Source: Neelides folsomi
Lineage: Eukaryota; Arthropoda; Collembola; Neelipleona; Neelidae
DNA length: 64,000 nt
Assembly: GCA_034687125.1 (NCBI GenBank)
Contig: JAQGBZ010000304.1
Span: 1-64,000 of the forward strand
Direction: 5' to 3'
Both the position numbers and the translations under genes were made by a program. The notes beneath the pieces were generated by a model that had not been told where the DNA came from, did not search any database, and was given only the letters and a program-made list of their open reading frames with translations. Shown here in pieces: positions 1 to 12,729 of the stretch (position 1 is the first letter of the stretch; each line of letters opens with the position of its first letter).

Positions 1-84
1 TTCTTTCAATCTATTAATTTATTCTTTCAATCTTTTAAATTATTCTTTCAATCTATTAATTTATTCTTTCAATCTTTAAATTAA
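1..84. repeat. 21-bp tandem repeat at the window edge
   Basis: Four copies of a 21-bp AT-rich unit beginning ttctttcaatct. Copies 1 and 3 match each other (ending attaattta), and copies 2 and 4 share a different ending (tttaaatta), so there is a 42-bp higher-order A-B-A-B period. The array probably continues left of the window. It lies just upstream of the first ARHGEF17 exon seen here, so it is intronic or 5' flanking. Confidence 0.85.
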
Positions 85-157
85 TCTACAATGTTTCAAT
101 CATGTATAAATTCATAAAGCTCAAACGATCCAGATCTTAATTAAGGTATAAATTCAG

Positions 158-3100
158 GTGCAAATGAGCAAATTGGGGCGTTTTCCTCCCGAGCGGATGA
201 AAGACGAAGAGACGCCCAGACGTGCAGAGGAAAATGTTCGTGTGAGGAAAGTGGGCCTTGGGAGTCCTTTCGACGAATTGTCGGGTGGACGCGGGCGGAG
301 CGTGGAGGGGAGCGAGTGGTTGGGCGTGGGCGAAGGGGCGACCCATCAACGGACGCTGTCGAGTCCAAGCCAACTCGGTCTGACCAACTCGACCAGGAGA
401 CGTCATGTGGTGGCCGAACTGGTAGGGACCGAGGAGTCGTACGTGGAGGCTCTTCGATGTCTCGTTCATAAATATATGGAGCCTTTGAAATCTCTTCTTG
501 ACCCCGGTTTGGTCAATGACATTTTCTTTGGCCTTCCTTCGATTTTGGCTCATCATGAGGCGCTTTTGGCTGCCTTGAAACCTCTTCTTCTCGATGAGGC
601 CGACGCCATTGGAGCTGTCCTTCTAAGAGCCGTACACATAAACCTAATTAAATAATTACAACATTAATTATGTATGTGTAATTGCAAATATTAAAAGTTA
701 AAATAGAATTATGTAACATATTGTAATACTTTTATCTAACACATTTGTATGCCTTTTAAATATTACATCATGTTGAACTTTTCAGTTTGCGGATCCTGGG
801 CTATTAGAAGCGTATTCAGCGTTTGTTCATAATTGGCGAAATGCTCAAGGGTGTTTGAAGCTTGCCGTAGCCTCCAAGCCGGGCCTTGCTCGATTCCTCG
901 AAGGTCGAGCAAGGGAGCATGCCGGGAAGCTGAGCCTCGACTCGCTTCTCATCATGCCCGTCCAACGGATTCCAAGATACGAACTCCTGCTCAAGGTAAC
1001 TTACATTAACTCATTATGCTTAGATTCATTCAATGACAATGATTCAAGAGTCAATTTTTTTAAATTACAGGAACTTTTGAAAGAAGGGGGGTTAGGGGCT
1101 GGGCCTGCACTTGAGCGAGTCAAAGACTTTGCAGCTCGGGTCAATCGAGTTGACCCGCCACCGGTAGACGTCGAAGGCCTCCCGCCTGGTCTTGGCCATC
1201 TTATCAGAGAAGACGTTGTGCGGGTTGGGGGCGGAAGGAAAGAGCGGGCTCTTCTTCTCTTCGCCGACTCCCTCGTTATTGCAGCTTTCAAAAGAAAGCC
1301 TCAGACAAGAAAACCGTACTCTGAATACATATATCAATTAATCACAATTAAATAATAGATTAGGTTAAATGGTCAATATATACCACATATGTATATTTTG
1401 TTTTTCAGAGGTGGATTGGAGGGAGTTCGTCTCAAGCTCGTGAGTCGAAGTCCATTAGGAGATATCAATATTGTTGGTGGGCCGGGAAGCGAATCTCGAG
1501 ACGCTTACACAATTCAAATGCTCTCAGAGCTTGCGAGTCGTCTCAGCATTGCTCATGGGGCTTTGGATGAGGCTATTAAAGAACTCCACTCGGTTGTTGG
1601 CCTTGATGGCCCTGACTATATTGATCTTCAAATGCGTTCCGATGACGGGTATTCTCTCAATTAACACATTGTTAAAATATTAGGATTTCAAGAATAATTA
1701 TTCATTATTTACATATCACATTTATTCATTTATTACGGGTTTTATAGCGATTGGGAAGTTCTTCGGATTGAGTTTGGAAGTTCAGAAAGAAGGGATTCCT
1801 GGTTAGAAACCTTCACAGCCACACATGGAAAATTTGGTAGGTCATTTTAACAATATTTTATCTTTATAAGAAATTTACAAGATCTTTAGTTAATTGTAAT
1901 CTTTATCTTTATTAACTTTACATATTACCTTTATTACATGTATTTTGCAAAATGGTTGTTTGATGGAAAAATGTTGATTTTCATAGTTAAATATGGATTT
2001 GTTGGAGCTGCTCCGGTGCAGTTTATTCAAGCTTTGCCAATTCGTAAGACAAGGGCCGGACTTCAGCTCTCATGTGCAGCGGCTGTGTCCCTATGCGAAC
2101 GAACTCGTCGTCGTGAGAGCAGCGACGTTTGGGTGGCCAACTCCGATGGTTACGTTGGCCAAGTTTGCATCCTCACCCTCCAACCCGAACCAGCCGTGAC
2201 TTCTTGCAACGGCGTATGCAACTCTCGAATTAATTGCATCTTGTCTGTTCCTCCCGGTCCCCCGGCTGTGGTAGCTGGAGCTGCGGGAACTTGGGCTGAT
2301 GAGGCTGGCGGTGAATGGACTGTTTGGCTGGGAACTGAAGACGGCGGTCTCCTCGTCTATGAATGTTCTGACTCCGTCCGAGTAAAAAAGTCAAGGCATA
2401 AAATCAACGTAGCCGTTTCCATCACCTCCCTTGCGTAATAATCATTAATTAATTACATTACCAAATCTTTTAGAAAATTCTTTACTTTATTAGTAAATTG
2501 GCTCTAGAACAATTTGATTTAATAATTAATATATATAATTAATTTAATTAATAATATTCATCGGATTTGCAGGTTTTTTAAAGGGAAAGTAGTGGCAGGA
2601 TTTGGCACGGGTTTATTAGCAGTTTACAGAAGAAATGATTCGTAAGTAGGAGAAGTGTTGAGGAATGAATAATTAAAATGGTGATTTAAAGTAGCGAGTG
2701 GGTCCTAAGTGAACCAAAGTATTACAAGATGATGGACGAGGGAAATGCCGTTGTTCGTCTCGTGTCCTCGACCCAGCTTTGGGCCGCGGCTGGAGATCGG
2801 GTCGAGGTTTGGTCAGAGGAGTCGGAAGAACTCATTTCCTCCGCTTCCCTCAACGTTCACGAGAACGTGGCCGATCTGGTGGTCGGAGAAGAAATGGTGT
2901 GGATCTCAACGGAAGCTTCTGCCACGATCCATTCATTTCATAGCAAGACGTTTGAAAAGCTCCTTGACCTCTCATTTGCCGACATCGTGTACAAAACGCT
3001 TTCGGGGTCGGAAGAAATAATTCGTCAAATCAAGTCGGCTTGTTTGAGAGTTACGGCGCTTCTCCTTGGCCCCGACACGTCCCTTTGGGTCGGGACATCC

Positions 3101-3515
3101 GCAGGGGTTATTCTCTATCTTCAACGTCCTCATGCTAGGAAACAACTTGATGAGAGTGTGAGGTAACTAAAAAAACCAATCAATCTTACTTTTTTAGAAT
3201 AATGATTAAACTAAATTATTAGTAATTTTTGGTTTTTAATTTGTAAGGGCGGAAGTGACTGCGTTAAGTCATGGACATACAGGGCAAGTTCGGTTCCTTA
3301 CGGCGGTCCGCGGGCGGGATGGTTGGATGGTCATCTCTGGTGGCGATGGATATGAAGAGTTCCGTCCACTCGTTTCCTCCGATTCTACCGATGTGTCGGG
3401 GCGAGAAGACTCAACGAATCACTTGCTCCTTTGGAGAGTCCCACCGCCTGTAAATTGTACAAAACCCAGTTTGGCGCCGATGAGCGTTAATTTACTTAAT
3501 TCTCCCAAAGAATAA
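158..3515 (+). CDS. ARHGEF17: ARHGEF17 (TEM4)-like Rho guanine nucleotide exchange factor, 5' end probably outside
   Basis: Catalyses GDP/GTP exchange on Rho GTPases at the actin cytoskeleton. Nine exons: 158 (first ATG 164)-631, 786-995, 1071-1315, 1409-1648, 1748-1836, 1987-2434, 2573-2641, 2692-3162, 3248-3515; 835 aa from ATG 164. The DH domain starts at RRHVVAELVGTEESYVEAL and carries the CR3 motif PVQRIPRYELLLKELL. A PH-like segment follows (EDVVRVGGGRKERALLLFAD), then the C-terminal beta-propeller typical of ARHGEF10/17. Diagnostic propeller blocks are WLGTEDGGLLVY, GSEEIIRQIKSACLRVTALL, LWVGTSAGVILYL and GHTGQVRFLTAV. Vertebrate ARHGEF17 has a very long N-terminus, and an acceptor-like aattcag abuts position 158, so upstream exons probably lie left of the window. 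The 1987 acceptor is the least certain; 2008 would also keep frame. An AATAAA overlaps the stop codon. Confidence 0.93.
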
Positions 3516-3877
3516 ATAAACATTTATTCTACTTGATGGATCGATCATTCTTCATTTATTTACTTCTCGGCATTACTAAGAATATCATTGATTGATTAAA
3601 TAAATTATTAACCACAATAATTGGGCCTTATGGAAAGCATAAAGGGTTGCGGAATAACTGAATTTGAGTTCTTTATTTAACGTTATTTATCGTTTAATTT
3701 TCATTTGGACTTTTGGCGGTATGGCGCAGGTTCAGGGTAGGGGGTGGTGGACGGGTGGAGGAATTCACTACGCAGTATTCAGGCTTTATTTCCCCAACTT
3801 GTTTGTAGTTAGTTTGGTAAGTTCAGATAGTTTTAATCGTTCAGGATGAGAGCTTGACTAGTGTTAGTTTATTCATA
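3516..3877 (+). promoter_or_regulatory. spacer between ARHGEF17 and TMEM86
   Basis: This is 362 bp without a supported gene. It must hold the 3' end of ARHGEF17 (AATAAA at the stop) and the promoter and 5' UTR of TMEM86. A GC-richer patch near 3715-3780 is the likeliest promoter part. A 61-codon open frame at 3664-3849 has no recognisable similarity. The regulatory role is inferred from position only. Confidence 0.4.
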
Positions 3878-6038
3878 ATGGAGCAAGTTGACCCACCGTC
3901 TAAATCACCGCTTTCTGTCGTAAGCCCTGGAATTACACTTGGTGGGTCAAAAGTTTGACATTTCATTATATTTAATTACAGGTGAAGGCGGTGGGGCCAA
4001 AGCTGGTTCCATTTCTTAAAAGTTTGGGCCTTTATTTTGTCATCTTCGTTCCTTCTGAACGTCCCTGCGGACTTGGAATCCTCCTCAAATGTCTCCCTGT
4101 CGCCTCCCTCTGCCTCTTTGTCGTCCTCCATGGAATGAGCCTCGGAAATGAGTGAGTTGACAGGGAAATATTGGAAATCAATAAATGTTTAAAGGGAATT
4201 GTAGAGGTAAGTATTTAATCTTACTTCACATCAAAATAAATTCCTATAAACAAACCACCATGCAATGTGTGTTATTACAAAATAACATTCTACTACTCTG
4301 AGGTCGTATTAATAACATTAATAAGGAATATTTTACTTTAATCGCCCATATTTGTATGAATTGGTCAGAGAAACTTCAAATTACCCATTTAACTATCTGT
4401 AGGTAACAATCTAGTATTGGAAAGTGAGGAAAAAGAAAATACAGGTTAATGTGTATATAACATTCTTTGCTTTATAGTTAATCCTTTAATCTCCCAACTT
4501 TGTTCAATTCAACCCAAAATCACCAACTTGTTTCATTTATGAGGTTTCTGCATTCATGAGAGAAAGTTTCCACCACAGAAAGGATGCATTCAATTATTCA
4601 GAATAATTACAAAAGCCGAATCACAATCAATTTAGCGACCTATAAATAATTTCCCATTGACCATTTGTGTGTTCAGGGTAAATATGAAGCTTAAGAATAA
4701 ATATGGGCTTCGAAGCCCAACGATTTATTTTAAACATCGCAATTTGCAAAATCCTTGACTGACAGGAAATTCCTTCATGTGTAATTGAACAATAAAAAAA
4801 TGGTTATTAGCCAGTTAATGAAATATGTAATTGTTATTCTAGACACGCATTCGCGAGGAAAGTCCTCGTTGGCCTTTTTTTCTCCGCTGCTGGTGATGCC
4901 TTGCTCGTATGGCCATCATATTTCCTCCACGGAATGGCTGCATTTGGAATTGCCCAGGTGAAACGAGACATAAAAAATAAACCCATAGAATCAAATGCTC
5001 TCCTGGTCTTGAAGAGAATTTCTAAATAATTAATTTTTTTAATTCATTAGGGATTCTACACATCAGCTTTCGGATGGGAACCTCGGAAGTGGAAACTCGG
5101 CGGACTTCTCTTTGCATTTCTCTTCGGATGTAAGAAAATTTTAATAATTGGATTCAATGGGTTTAATGAATTAATTGTCATTAATAAGTTTAATGGCAAT
5201 TCTCAGGTTTGGGAATCGTCTTTCCTGGCCTTGATGATCCAATCCTTTTCTTCGCCGTTCCCATTTACGGATCTCTTCTTATGACAATGGTCTGGAGAGC
5301 ACTCGCACGAGCTCATGTAATTACAGATATCTTATTAATTCACCATATAATATCCAAGCTTATTCTGTCTTATTTGAATACTACAATTATACCATTTTTA
5401 CTGATGCATACGAATGTAAAAGATCTTAATTAATACTAATTGTAAATATAATCATAACAGAATGAGCAAAAATGGACATCAGTAGCAGGAGGAATTGGAG
5501 CTGTTTTCTTTGCTGTTTCCGACACGGCCATCGCAGTTAATCGATTCTACACAGAAATTCCTCATTCTCAGGTAAGAATTCTAAATCCATGTTTTTCATG
5601 TTTCATGTACAAGATGAAAAATTAATCGATAGTAGATAAAAAGTAATTTATTCTATTGATATTTAACATTTATATATATATAAGTATATATATGGTATAT
5701 TTAATTTCTTATTTGTATTTTTAAGTTTATATTTATAATTATTATTATTTATAATGAAAAAGATATTTTAACTATGTGAATATTTTTAGGCAATTGTGAT
5801 GGTGACGTACTACTTGGCCCAGCTGGGTCTTGCTCTCTCATGCGTCCCTTCCAAAGACTCAGGCTCTCACCAGCCGAGCGACGAAAGTCGGCCCAAAATT
5901 GGCTACTGGCGAGGGAGTGACGAGAAGACCGAACCGCGTCCGTTGGATCTTCATGACCCGCTTGAGAGGACGAAGGATTCGGGAAAGTCCCTCGAGGTCA
6001 ACGAGGAGACGCTCAGGGGAATCCCTCAAGGCCTCTAA
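3878..6038 (+). CDS. TMEM86: TMEM86/YhhN-family lysoplasmalogenase
   Basis: Multi-pass membrane enzyme of the family that hydrolyses the vinyl-ether bond of lysoplasmalogens. Seven exons: 3878-3919, 3982-4151, 4843-4957, 5051-5129, 5207-5316, 5461-5571, 5790-6038; 291 aa. The start is a short MEQVDPPSKSP leader. Hydrophobic helices follow, with the two conserved acidic family motifs in place: SAAGDALL near the third helix and VSDTAIAVNRF near the C-terminal end. The conserved domain ends around YYLAQLGLALSC. A charged tail of about 60 residues (from PSKDSGSHQ to the stop) is not a family feature, and nearly all of it is encoded opposite the 3' coding region of NSUN4. Every donor and acceptor is GT-AG and the frame is continuous. 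Confidence 0.9.
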
Positions 6039-8317
6039 AACTACACCATCATTCTCCACCGGACTTAGACTGCAAGTTGAATAAACAAGGGTTGCCGGTG
6101 CGGGACCGAGAGCAGACATAGCACCTAAAAGAATCTCCTTTTGTCGTCGAACCAAACCGGCTCGTTCTTTCACTCGACTCCCTTTGAATAAATTGTTTTC
6201 ATCCACAGTCACAGACACTCGATCGTTCGAGCAAGGGACGTCGGCGAGGACACGGGAAAACCCATGAGTTTTCCAATTTCCTCCGTCAAGCCCCACGAGT
6301 CGAACTTGGGGCGGAAGTTCTCCTATTTACATAATCCAAATCAGTGTAAGGCCTAGTATTAATTTTTAAATGTATTAACTAGAATAGTACAATTGAAGAT
6401 AAATGGCCTCTTTGAACATATAAAATACAAATATATATTACTAGGATATATACTTAAGTTTGTGTGGAAGGAAATGGTATAGTCTGAGGGACAGATGTAA
6501 TGGTGCCAATTACTTAATACTATTTAGATAATTCATAGTTAATTCATTACATGACGATCTTTTTGTGATGCCAAAGGGTATTTATATAAAGTAATATATT
6601 ACAAAGGACACTTGGTAGAGGTGTTGATGCGCAATATGAAGACATCTCATGCAATTTAAATATCTAGTTCCAAACGTACTTCCTTTTAGTATTACAATTA
6701 TTAAATACACAAAAGTTCTAAATAAATGTGCGTTTTTTTAAAATAAATATATTTGTAGAATTCCTCACTATGAAATCGCATCGCATCTTCGAATCGCATC
6801 GTATCGCATTTGTTTTAAACTAAAATTTGTACTAAATATTATGATTTTACAAAAACCTGAATAAATGAAATTTACCGAGAAATTCTGTAATTATCTTTGG
6901 CACTCGACGGAGCCGGGATCTGTCCACGTCATTGCATGTGATTGAAGTTGGGCATCCGGTGAGGAGAGCCATGAGGGATTTTGTTCCTGGACCTGCACAG
7001 AGGTCGAGGAGAGTCACATTGGGAACGAGATCGAGAGCGAGGATCGTCGCAAGAGAACCGCCATTTACGCACAAATATTCTCTCCATCCTCAAATAAAAT
7101 ATTAACAATACTAATTTTACTATCGGTAAATTATTAATTATATTATTTATTATCAGTGTAGACAAATCCTTATAAATGTACGAATCATTTTACATGTACT
7201 TTACCTGTACTTGAGTCGATACGCGCAGGGGGAAAATTCTCTCCACTTCCAAGTCCAAATGAAAAAGGCCGAAGGAGTTTGGGGAAATTTAACGGAGGAG
7301 GATTTTTAGTAAATTCTACAAAATCCATTCGACCACCGCCATCGTCATTGTTTACATTACTTTCAAAGTACTCTGAATCGAGAACGAAATTTTCCATTCC
7401 TTTCAACTGGCTTGCTCCAATAAATTCGTTAGAAGCTGCAAAAGAAAAATAATTCTTCCTTGATTGATATTTGCATTTGCACACCAATGTAATTAAATAG
7501 AATTGATTGGATATTATCTTAATGTTAAATGATTATGAGAAAAAATACCATCTTTGACAGATGAAAGTAAGCGAGAGCTCTTTTTAAAAAATCCGGACGG
7601 AGGGGAACTTTCTTCAGCATTTTTGTAAAGAAGTTCCAATTCTGATGCTTTTTTGGTCGCTCCAAGAGCAACGATGTTCTCGTCAATTGTCGCCAGTCTG
7701 GCCAATTCATCCTCACGTTTTTCTTTCCATTTGATATTTTCTTGCATGGACCCTATTCATTTATTAAAATTGTCATTAATGATTTAATGGTTACCTATAA
7801 TCTATACATTGTAATCTAAGGTATACATGAAAACCAAATTGTAATTAAAAGTTATTATTTACTATTAATGTGATGTTAATTAGTAATTATGTTAAATCTA
7901 GATAATAAATACCTTGCTCCCATAATGCACGAACATCAAATGCTCCAATGTCCAATAGTCGTTTTTCAATTCCGTCAACGTCTCCACAGGCAGTGTTGAG
8001 CACAGCAAAGAATTTCGGTCGGGAGAGAAGACCTATACGAATTCCTGGCCATTTTTTCCCAAATACAGATCCATAAAAATCATCAAAATATTCAAGGGCT
8101 CGTTCGACATTTAATTCGCGATCGCGATAAGATCCAAGGGCCACGGCCCTGCTGCTTTTCTAAAATACATCAACACAAATTAAAAATTAGCAAATACCTA
8201 CGTATTTGTAGTTTCAATTTAAACATTCATGTTTTTTATATTGACAAATCTTACAAAGCGAACAGCGGGTGACCGGAGGAGAAATCGGGGAATTGGGAAG
8301 ATCTTCATTTTCTTCAT
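5859..8317 (-). CDS. NSUN4: NSUN4-like mitochondrial rRNA cytosine-5 methyltransferase
   Basis: NSUN4 methylates small-subunit mitochondrial rRNA and acts with MTERF4 in mitoribosome assembly. Six exons, minus strand: 8317-8255, 8159-7913, 7752-7549, 7435-7205, 7088-6876, 6322-5859; 473 aa. The N-terminus MKKMKIFPIPRFLLRSPAV is basic and hydrophobic, as expected of a mitochondrial presequence. Family landmarks are YFDDFYGSVFGKKWPGIR, the SAM-binding loop LLDLCAGPGTKSL, NDVDRSR, the motif IV cysteine in DVPCSNDR and the catalytic cysteine in VYSTCSLSPVEND, ending with NFGPTF. It is longer than human NSUN4 (about 384 aa) because of a charged, Ser/Gly/Asp-rich insert in exons 3-4. The intron at 6323-6875 holds a short repeat. 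The last 180 nt of coding sequence lie antisense to the TMEM86 tail. Confidence 0.93.
6775..6810. repeat. degenerate TCGCA-type microsatellite in an NSUN4 intron
   Basis: Interrupted repetition of atcgcat (atcgcatcgcat, then aatcgcatcg, then tatcgcatt) inside the fifth NSUN4 intron. The surrounding intron is otherwise AT-rich. Confidence 0.6.
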
Positions 8318-10608
8318 GGTTTCATCGTGGTTTAATTGTTTAATTATTTAATTATTAGTTCATTCATTTCGAATAAATAAATGGAATTAGATATTAGATA
8401 AATAAATTTCTCATCCCCGCGTAAACCCTTTTGAATTGGCTGGGCTATTGAATAGAAGAAATCCTCGTGATCGTCCAACTCACCAGAAAGCCAGAAGGAG
8501 CGGAGAAGATTCGCAGGCCTGCAAAACTGTAAAACATTTAAATTAGATAAAATTAGTAATTATCTCCAAACGCCGTCAAAAAACGGTAATTAACACAATT
8601 CCTATTCTCATTAACATTATCATTATTTGGTTAATTCATCAATTGGCATACTGAATCATTTTTGCAAAATATTCTGATTCGGCAAAATACTTTCACCACA
8701 CGAGCATATTTGCACAGAATTCCATTCTCAAATTTATTGAATTTTAAGAATATTTCATGAGCGGATCTGAATGACCCGTGTTGTCATTTTACACAACTTG
8801 TCATTCACATTACATTTCGTTCATACACAATTTGTAAATTGCATTTGGTCAAGTCATCACAATGTGAGAGTCACCGTTTATTTGCCAATTGAACAATGCC
8901 ATTAGTATTTGTCAATTCATTTAAAATGTTAGAAAATGATTCACGCGTTACAATGAAACATTTTTGAATCGAATAATTAATATTGATTAATGTTGATTTA
9001 TATTAATTCATTATTCATACATTTTAGCACCAATTTGTAATTTGTTTTTGTTAAATTTTATACCAGAATATTAATTCTTAGAATCTTAGCATTAATATTT
9101 CGATAAAAAAAATATTTTATTAAAATCCAATGGAAACAAGATTTAACCTATTATGAATAAAAGAGATGTCGAAATGTCATAAAGGGTCAAATCCCCCAAT
9201 TAGGATCCATTTCAAAGGAAGGGAGTAATGGGATCTGGAGCTCATTAGCTTCAATTCCCCCATCATGTCAAAAAGAGGTAAAGTGAGGAGTCGCTGGCCA
9301 ATTCCATGAACCCTTTTAAAAGATCGGCTCATCTTTCTCGTTAACAAAATATATGATACCTTGTTCTCAAATATGCTCCCTTTAACCATTTAGTCAGATG
9401 CCTACTAAATGGCATTTAGGTATCAAATTGCCCGTTTTCCATCTAAAATCATTCTATCTTCCCAACCAATTGATTTAATGAAATTCTGATAATAATTAAA
9501 ACCCGAAAAGCTTAATTAAACTTGTCATGGATGTCGCGATGAAATATATATAATATGTTTGACATAAAACCAAATCCGCATGCATAAAGATCTGTTGACG
9601 TTTTAATTGCCCATTGAAGGTTTTTGGGTTTGGGTTGTAACATGAAGTATAATAATGTAAACATGCATAATAAAGACACACATGTTTGTTTGTTTACACA
9701 TGCGGATATAATAATATTTAAAATAGTTATCACAAAGTATATATAACAAATAAACAAACGTATCTGTTTATATTTGTGCATTATTAGCATTATGCATGTA
9801 CTCTACTCTACATGTATGTATCTCTATGTATTATGTAGCCTACTTTATTTAGGACTTGGTTTTATGACAATTCTTTCTTCAACTCCATTCCTTACTTCTG
9901 AGAATTGGATGTATCTATGTACATGACCCATGTGTAGTTCCTTGGAATTTCTCTGTTGATGTTTTGAGTCTGAAGTGAGGAGTTTGAGCAAATTATTGAC
10001 TATAAGATCAACCATTTAACTAAAATCTTAATCCTTAGGAATAAATGCGTTATAAAACATCCTTCATTATATAAAACCCAATTTATAGTTCTCAATGGCA
10101 TATGAATGAGTCTGTGTATTATTAAAAGTTAAATTCCACGAATTCCATTTATTTAAGTTCAAAGGGGTTTTTTAAAATTTACAAATAACCCTCGACATCC
10201 TTCTTCCATTTCTGTGTGCGTGTCTGTGTTGGAGGAAGTCAAGAGCTTTGGTCGTTTTCTCACGACGGCTGTGGACACATGAAATTGGGCATTGATTTGT
10301 AGCCGGCAGACGACGAAGTTCCCCCATGACTTCTCACTTACACAGGCGTTTGATAATCAATTCCTCTTCGTATAAGGCACGTACTAGTCAGTCTTGACAA
10401 AGAACTTCCTCATATTCCCATATTAGCTACATGTTACATATTTGAGTTACACATATTTAAGTTGCATATATTTAAGTTAGACATATTTAAGTTACTTGTA
10501 TTTAAGTGGTTAGGAACAGAAGGAGTTTGAATGTATTTCTGTATGAACTGTATGATATTTTTGTATGACTTCAATGGGTTTGATTTTCCATTTCAGAGGG
10601 GGAATAAA
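8318..10608. other. intergenic region between the divergent NSUN4 and TFG starts
   Basis: About 2.3 kb, mostly AT-rich, with no ORF resembling a known protein. GC-richer patches at about 8415-8530 and 10197-10400 are candidate promoters or 5' UTR exons for NSUN4 (leftward) and TFG (rightward). A polypyrimidine stretch ending tttcag at 10591-10596, just before the TFG ATG, supports a spliced TFG 5' UTR. The 70-codon minus-strand open frame at 9177-9389 shows no domain. Confidence 0.5.
10445..10504. repeat. 15-bp tandem repeat, four copies
   Basis: Four imperfect copies of a 15-bp unit of the form agttacacatattta, directly upstream of the TFG start region. Confidence 0.75.
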
Positions 10609-12729
10609 ATGAGCTCGGGGTCTGGGTATGACTTGGGAACGGGAGAAACTTCCTCCGACGAGGGAGCTTTCACGGGGAAGAAGAAGGGAGGAGTTGTTCT
10701 CTCGGGAAAAATTGTTTTCAAGGTATCAAATTCCCTCATCCTTATTAAAACGGGCCTAGGGACATTTAATCCATTACGGATCCAATAAATAATGATCATA
10801 AAATCCAACACACATTTTAGGCTCAACTTGGAGAAGACATCCGGCGGGTTCAGGTTCATAACGATCAATTCTCCTTCGACGAATTGGTCAACATCATGCA
10901 GAGCGTCTTTTGCCCCGACATTGGAAAAGATCTGATCATAAAGTACAAGGACGAAGACGGGGATTTGGTGACAATTTTCGACTCTGCCGACCTCGCCCAT
11001 GCCATTTCTTGCTCTCGCATGTTGAAATTGAAGATTTTTCCTGGGAAGAAGGAAGGAGCGGCTTCACTCCGCCAAGGCGATGTCGCAGATTTGCGAATCC
11101 AACTCAGGGTTATGCGGGACCAACTCAATTCTGCTTTGGATCTTCTGGACAATGGAATTCTTGCCACAAATTCGATCTCCATCACAAACTTGTCAATTCA
11201 CGATTCCGACCAAGGACCGATTCCCATAAACGGGAGAGAAAGCCAACCGGGTTCTTCGACTAGCTCAATGCATGGAAGATCTACTACCGCTCCACCACCG
11301 GACTTATTTGCACAGAATATGCAGCAACCAACTCCAACGCTGCATTCTTCTCTCAGACATCCTCAGCAGCATGACACAGGGATTCCAATGGGAAATCAAG
11401 GGCATGGAAATCAACAACCGGATCTACACTCAGGTCAACACGGAGGGCATTCAAATCTCTCAGGGAATCATTCGCATCAGGTTCGCCATGTGCAATTTAG
11501 TCCTCAACTTGACACAGCCCAAGGGGGTCAAGGGGGTCAAATGTCACAGTTTGGGCCCCAGCCTGTACATGGAAATCATCAGTCAGCAGTAGCTGGACCT
11601 CCTCGACCAACTGGGCACACAAGCGTTGGCCAAAATCGAGAAGGACAATCAGGACAAATGGGGTCAAACGGATATCAGATTCCAACAGGAAATGCGGTTG
11701 CTTCCGCTCCACAGCCTGTACAATATAATTTTGCTACTCCCCCTGTCCAACCACCAGGATCTTCAGCACAACCAGGTCAGTCACTCACTGGAGGTCATCA
11801 TTCCAGTCAACCTCAGCCGTCCGGTCATCAACCTCACGTTGGCCCACCGCCACAAGTGGCATATCCATCGAGCCAACCTGTTCCAGCACCACCACCACCA
11901 ACACATTCCTCGCAACGAGCTCCAGTTCGTGCAGGTCCGGACCATCGTCCCGGATATCATCTGACTGATCGTCCGGCCCCAAGTGGTCCGTCACAAGGAA
12001 GCTATCCACCTGGTCCATCGGGTCAACCGCCACTTGGCCAACCGGCTCACGGTCAACCGGCCCATGGTGCACCAACTCCTGCGGGACCGCCGCGATCTTT
12101 TCCCGCAATAGGAGGGCCGGCACCATACGCATCAGCTGGTCCGGCCCACGATCGTCATGCTGGACCACCAGGTCAGTCTACTTACAATCAATCTGGACAA
12201 GCTGGCCCGGCTTCCGGCACAAACACTCCACAACCAGGACCAACTCAAATGGGACCTCAACCTGGACCAGATCGTCAAGCTGGGGGAGCAACAGGTACTC
12301 ACACTCATTCTGTCCCACCAGTGGGAAATCATGGAGGCGTAATGACTGGTGGACCAATGGGGATTCAAATAGGAGGGGAGGAAGGTCGGCAAGGTCAAGC
12401 AGTTCCTTCACAGTTCAACTGGCAACAATCAGCTACCAATAATGGACGCACCGTTCAGGCATTTCCCTTCCAAGCACAAGATGCTGCGAGCAACTTTTAT
12501 CCACCAGGGCCAGCACAGCCGCCAATTGGTAATTCAATTAATATATTACTTAATTAACTACACACTTAATGTATCCTATGTTATAAGACCTCAAGATTTA
12601 AATTACCAACTTTGTAAAAATAATACTTTAGCAGGACTCGGGGGACCATATTCCGCATTTGAGCCACCAAGAGCCGGAGCAACCGCCACTGGAGGAAATC
12701 CATATTCCCGAACGACCGAACGTCGATGA
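10609..12729 (+). CDS. TFG: TFG (Trk-fused gene) homologue
   Basis: TFG organises ER exit sites and COPII carriers at the ER-Golgi interface. Three coding exons: 10609-10722, 10821-12528, 12635-12729; 638 aa. After a short Ser/Gly/Lys leader comes a PB1 domain (about residues 32-112) with the basic-face lysine in GKIVFKAQLGEDIRR and the acidic OPCA patch in YKDEDGDLVTIFDSADL. A coiled-coil-like segment follows (VADLRIQLRVMRDQLNSAL), as in vertebrate TFG. The remaining 450 or so residues are low-complexity, rich in Pro, Gln, Gly, His and Ser, with near-repeats such as GQPAHGQPAHG. That matches the P/Q-rich tail of the family, but it is longer than in human TFG (about 400 aa in total). The last coding exon ends NPYSRTTERR. 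Confidence 0.95.

Noticed and set aside
11785-12398. Long antisense open frames across the TFG low-complexity exon
   Set aside because: They are shadows of the Pro/Gln/Gly-rich TFG tail. Sense frame, PB1 domain and splice sites clearly support TFG only.
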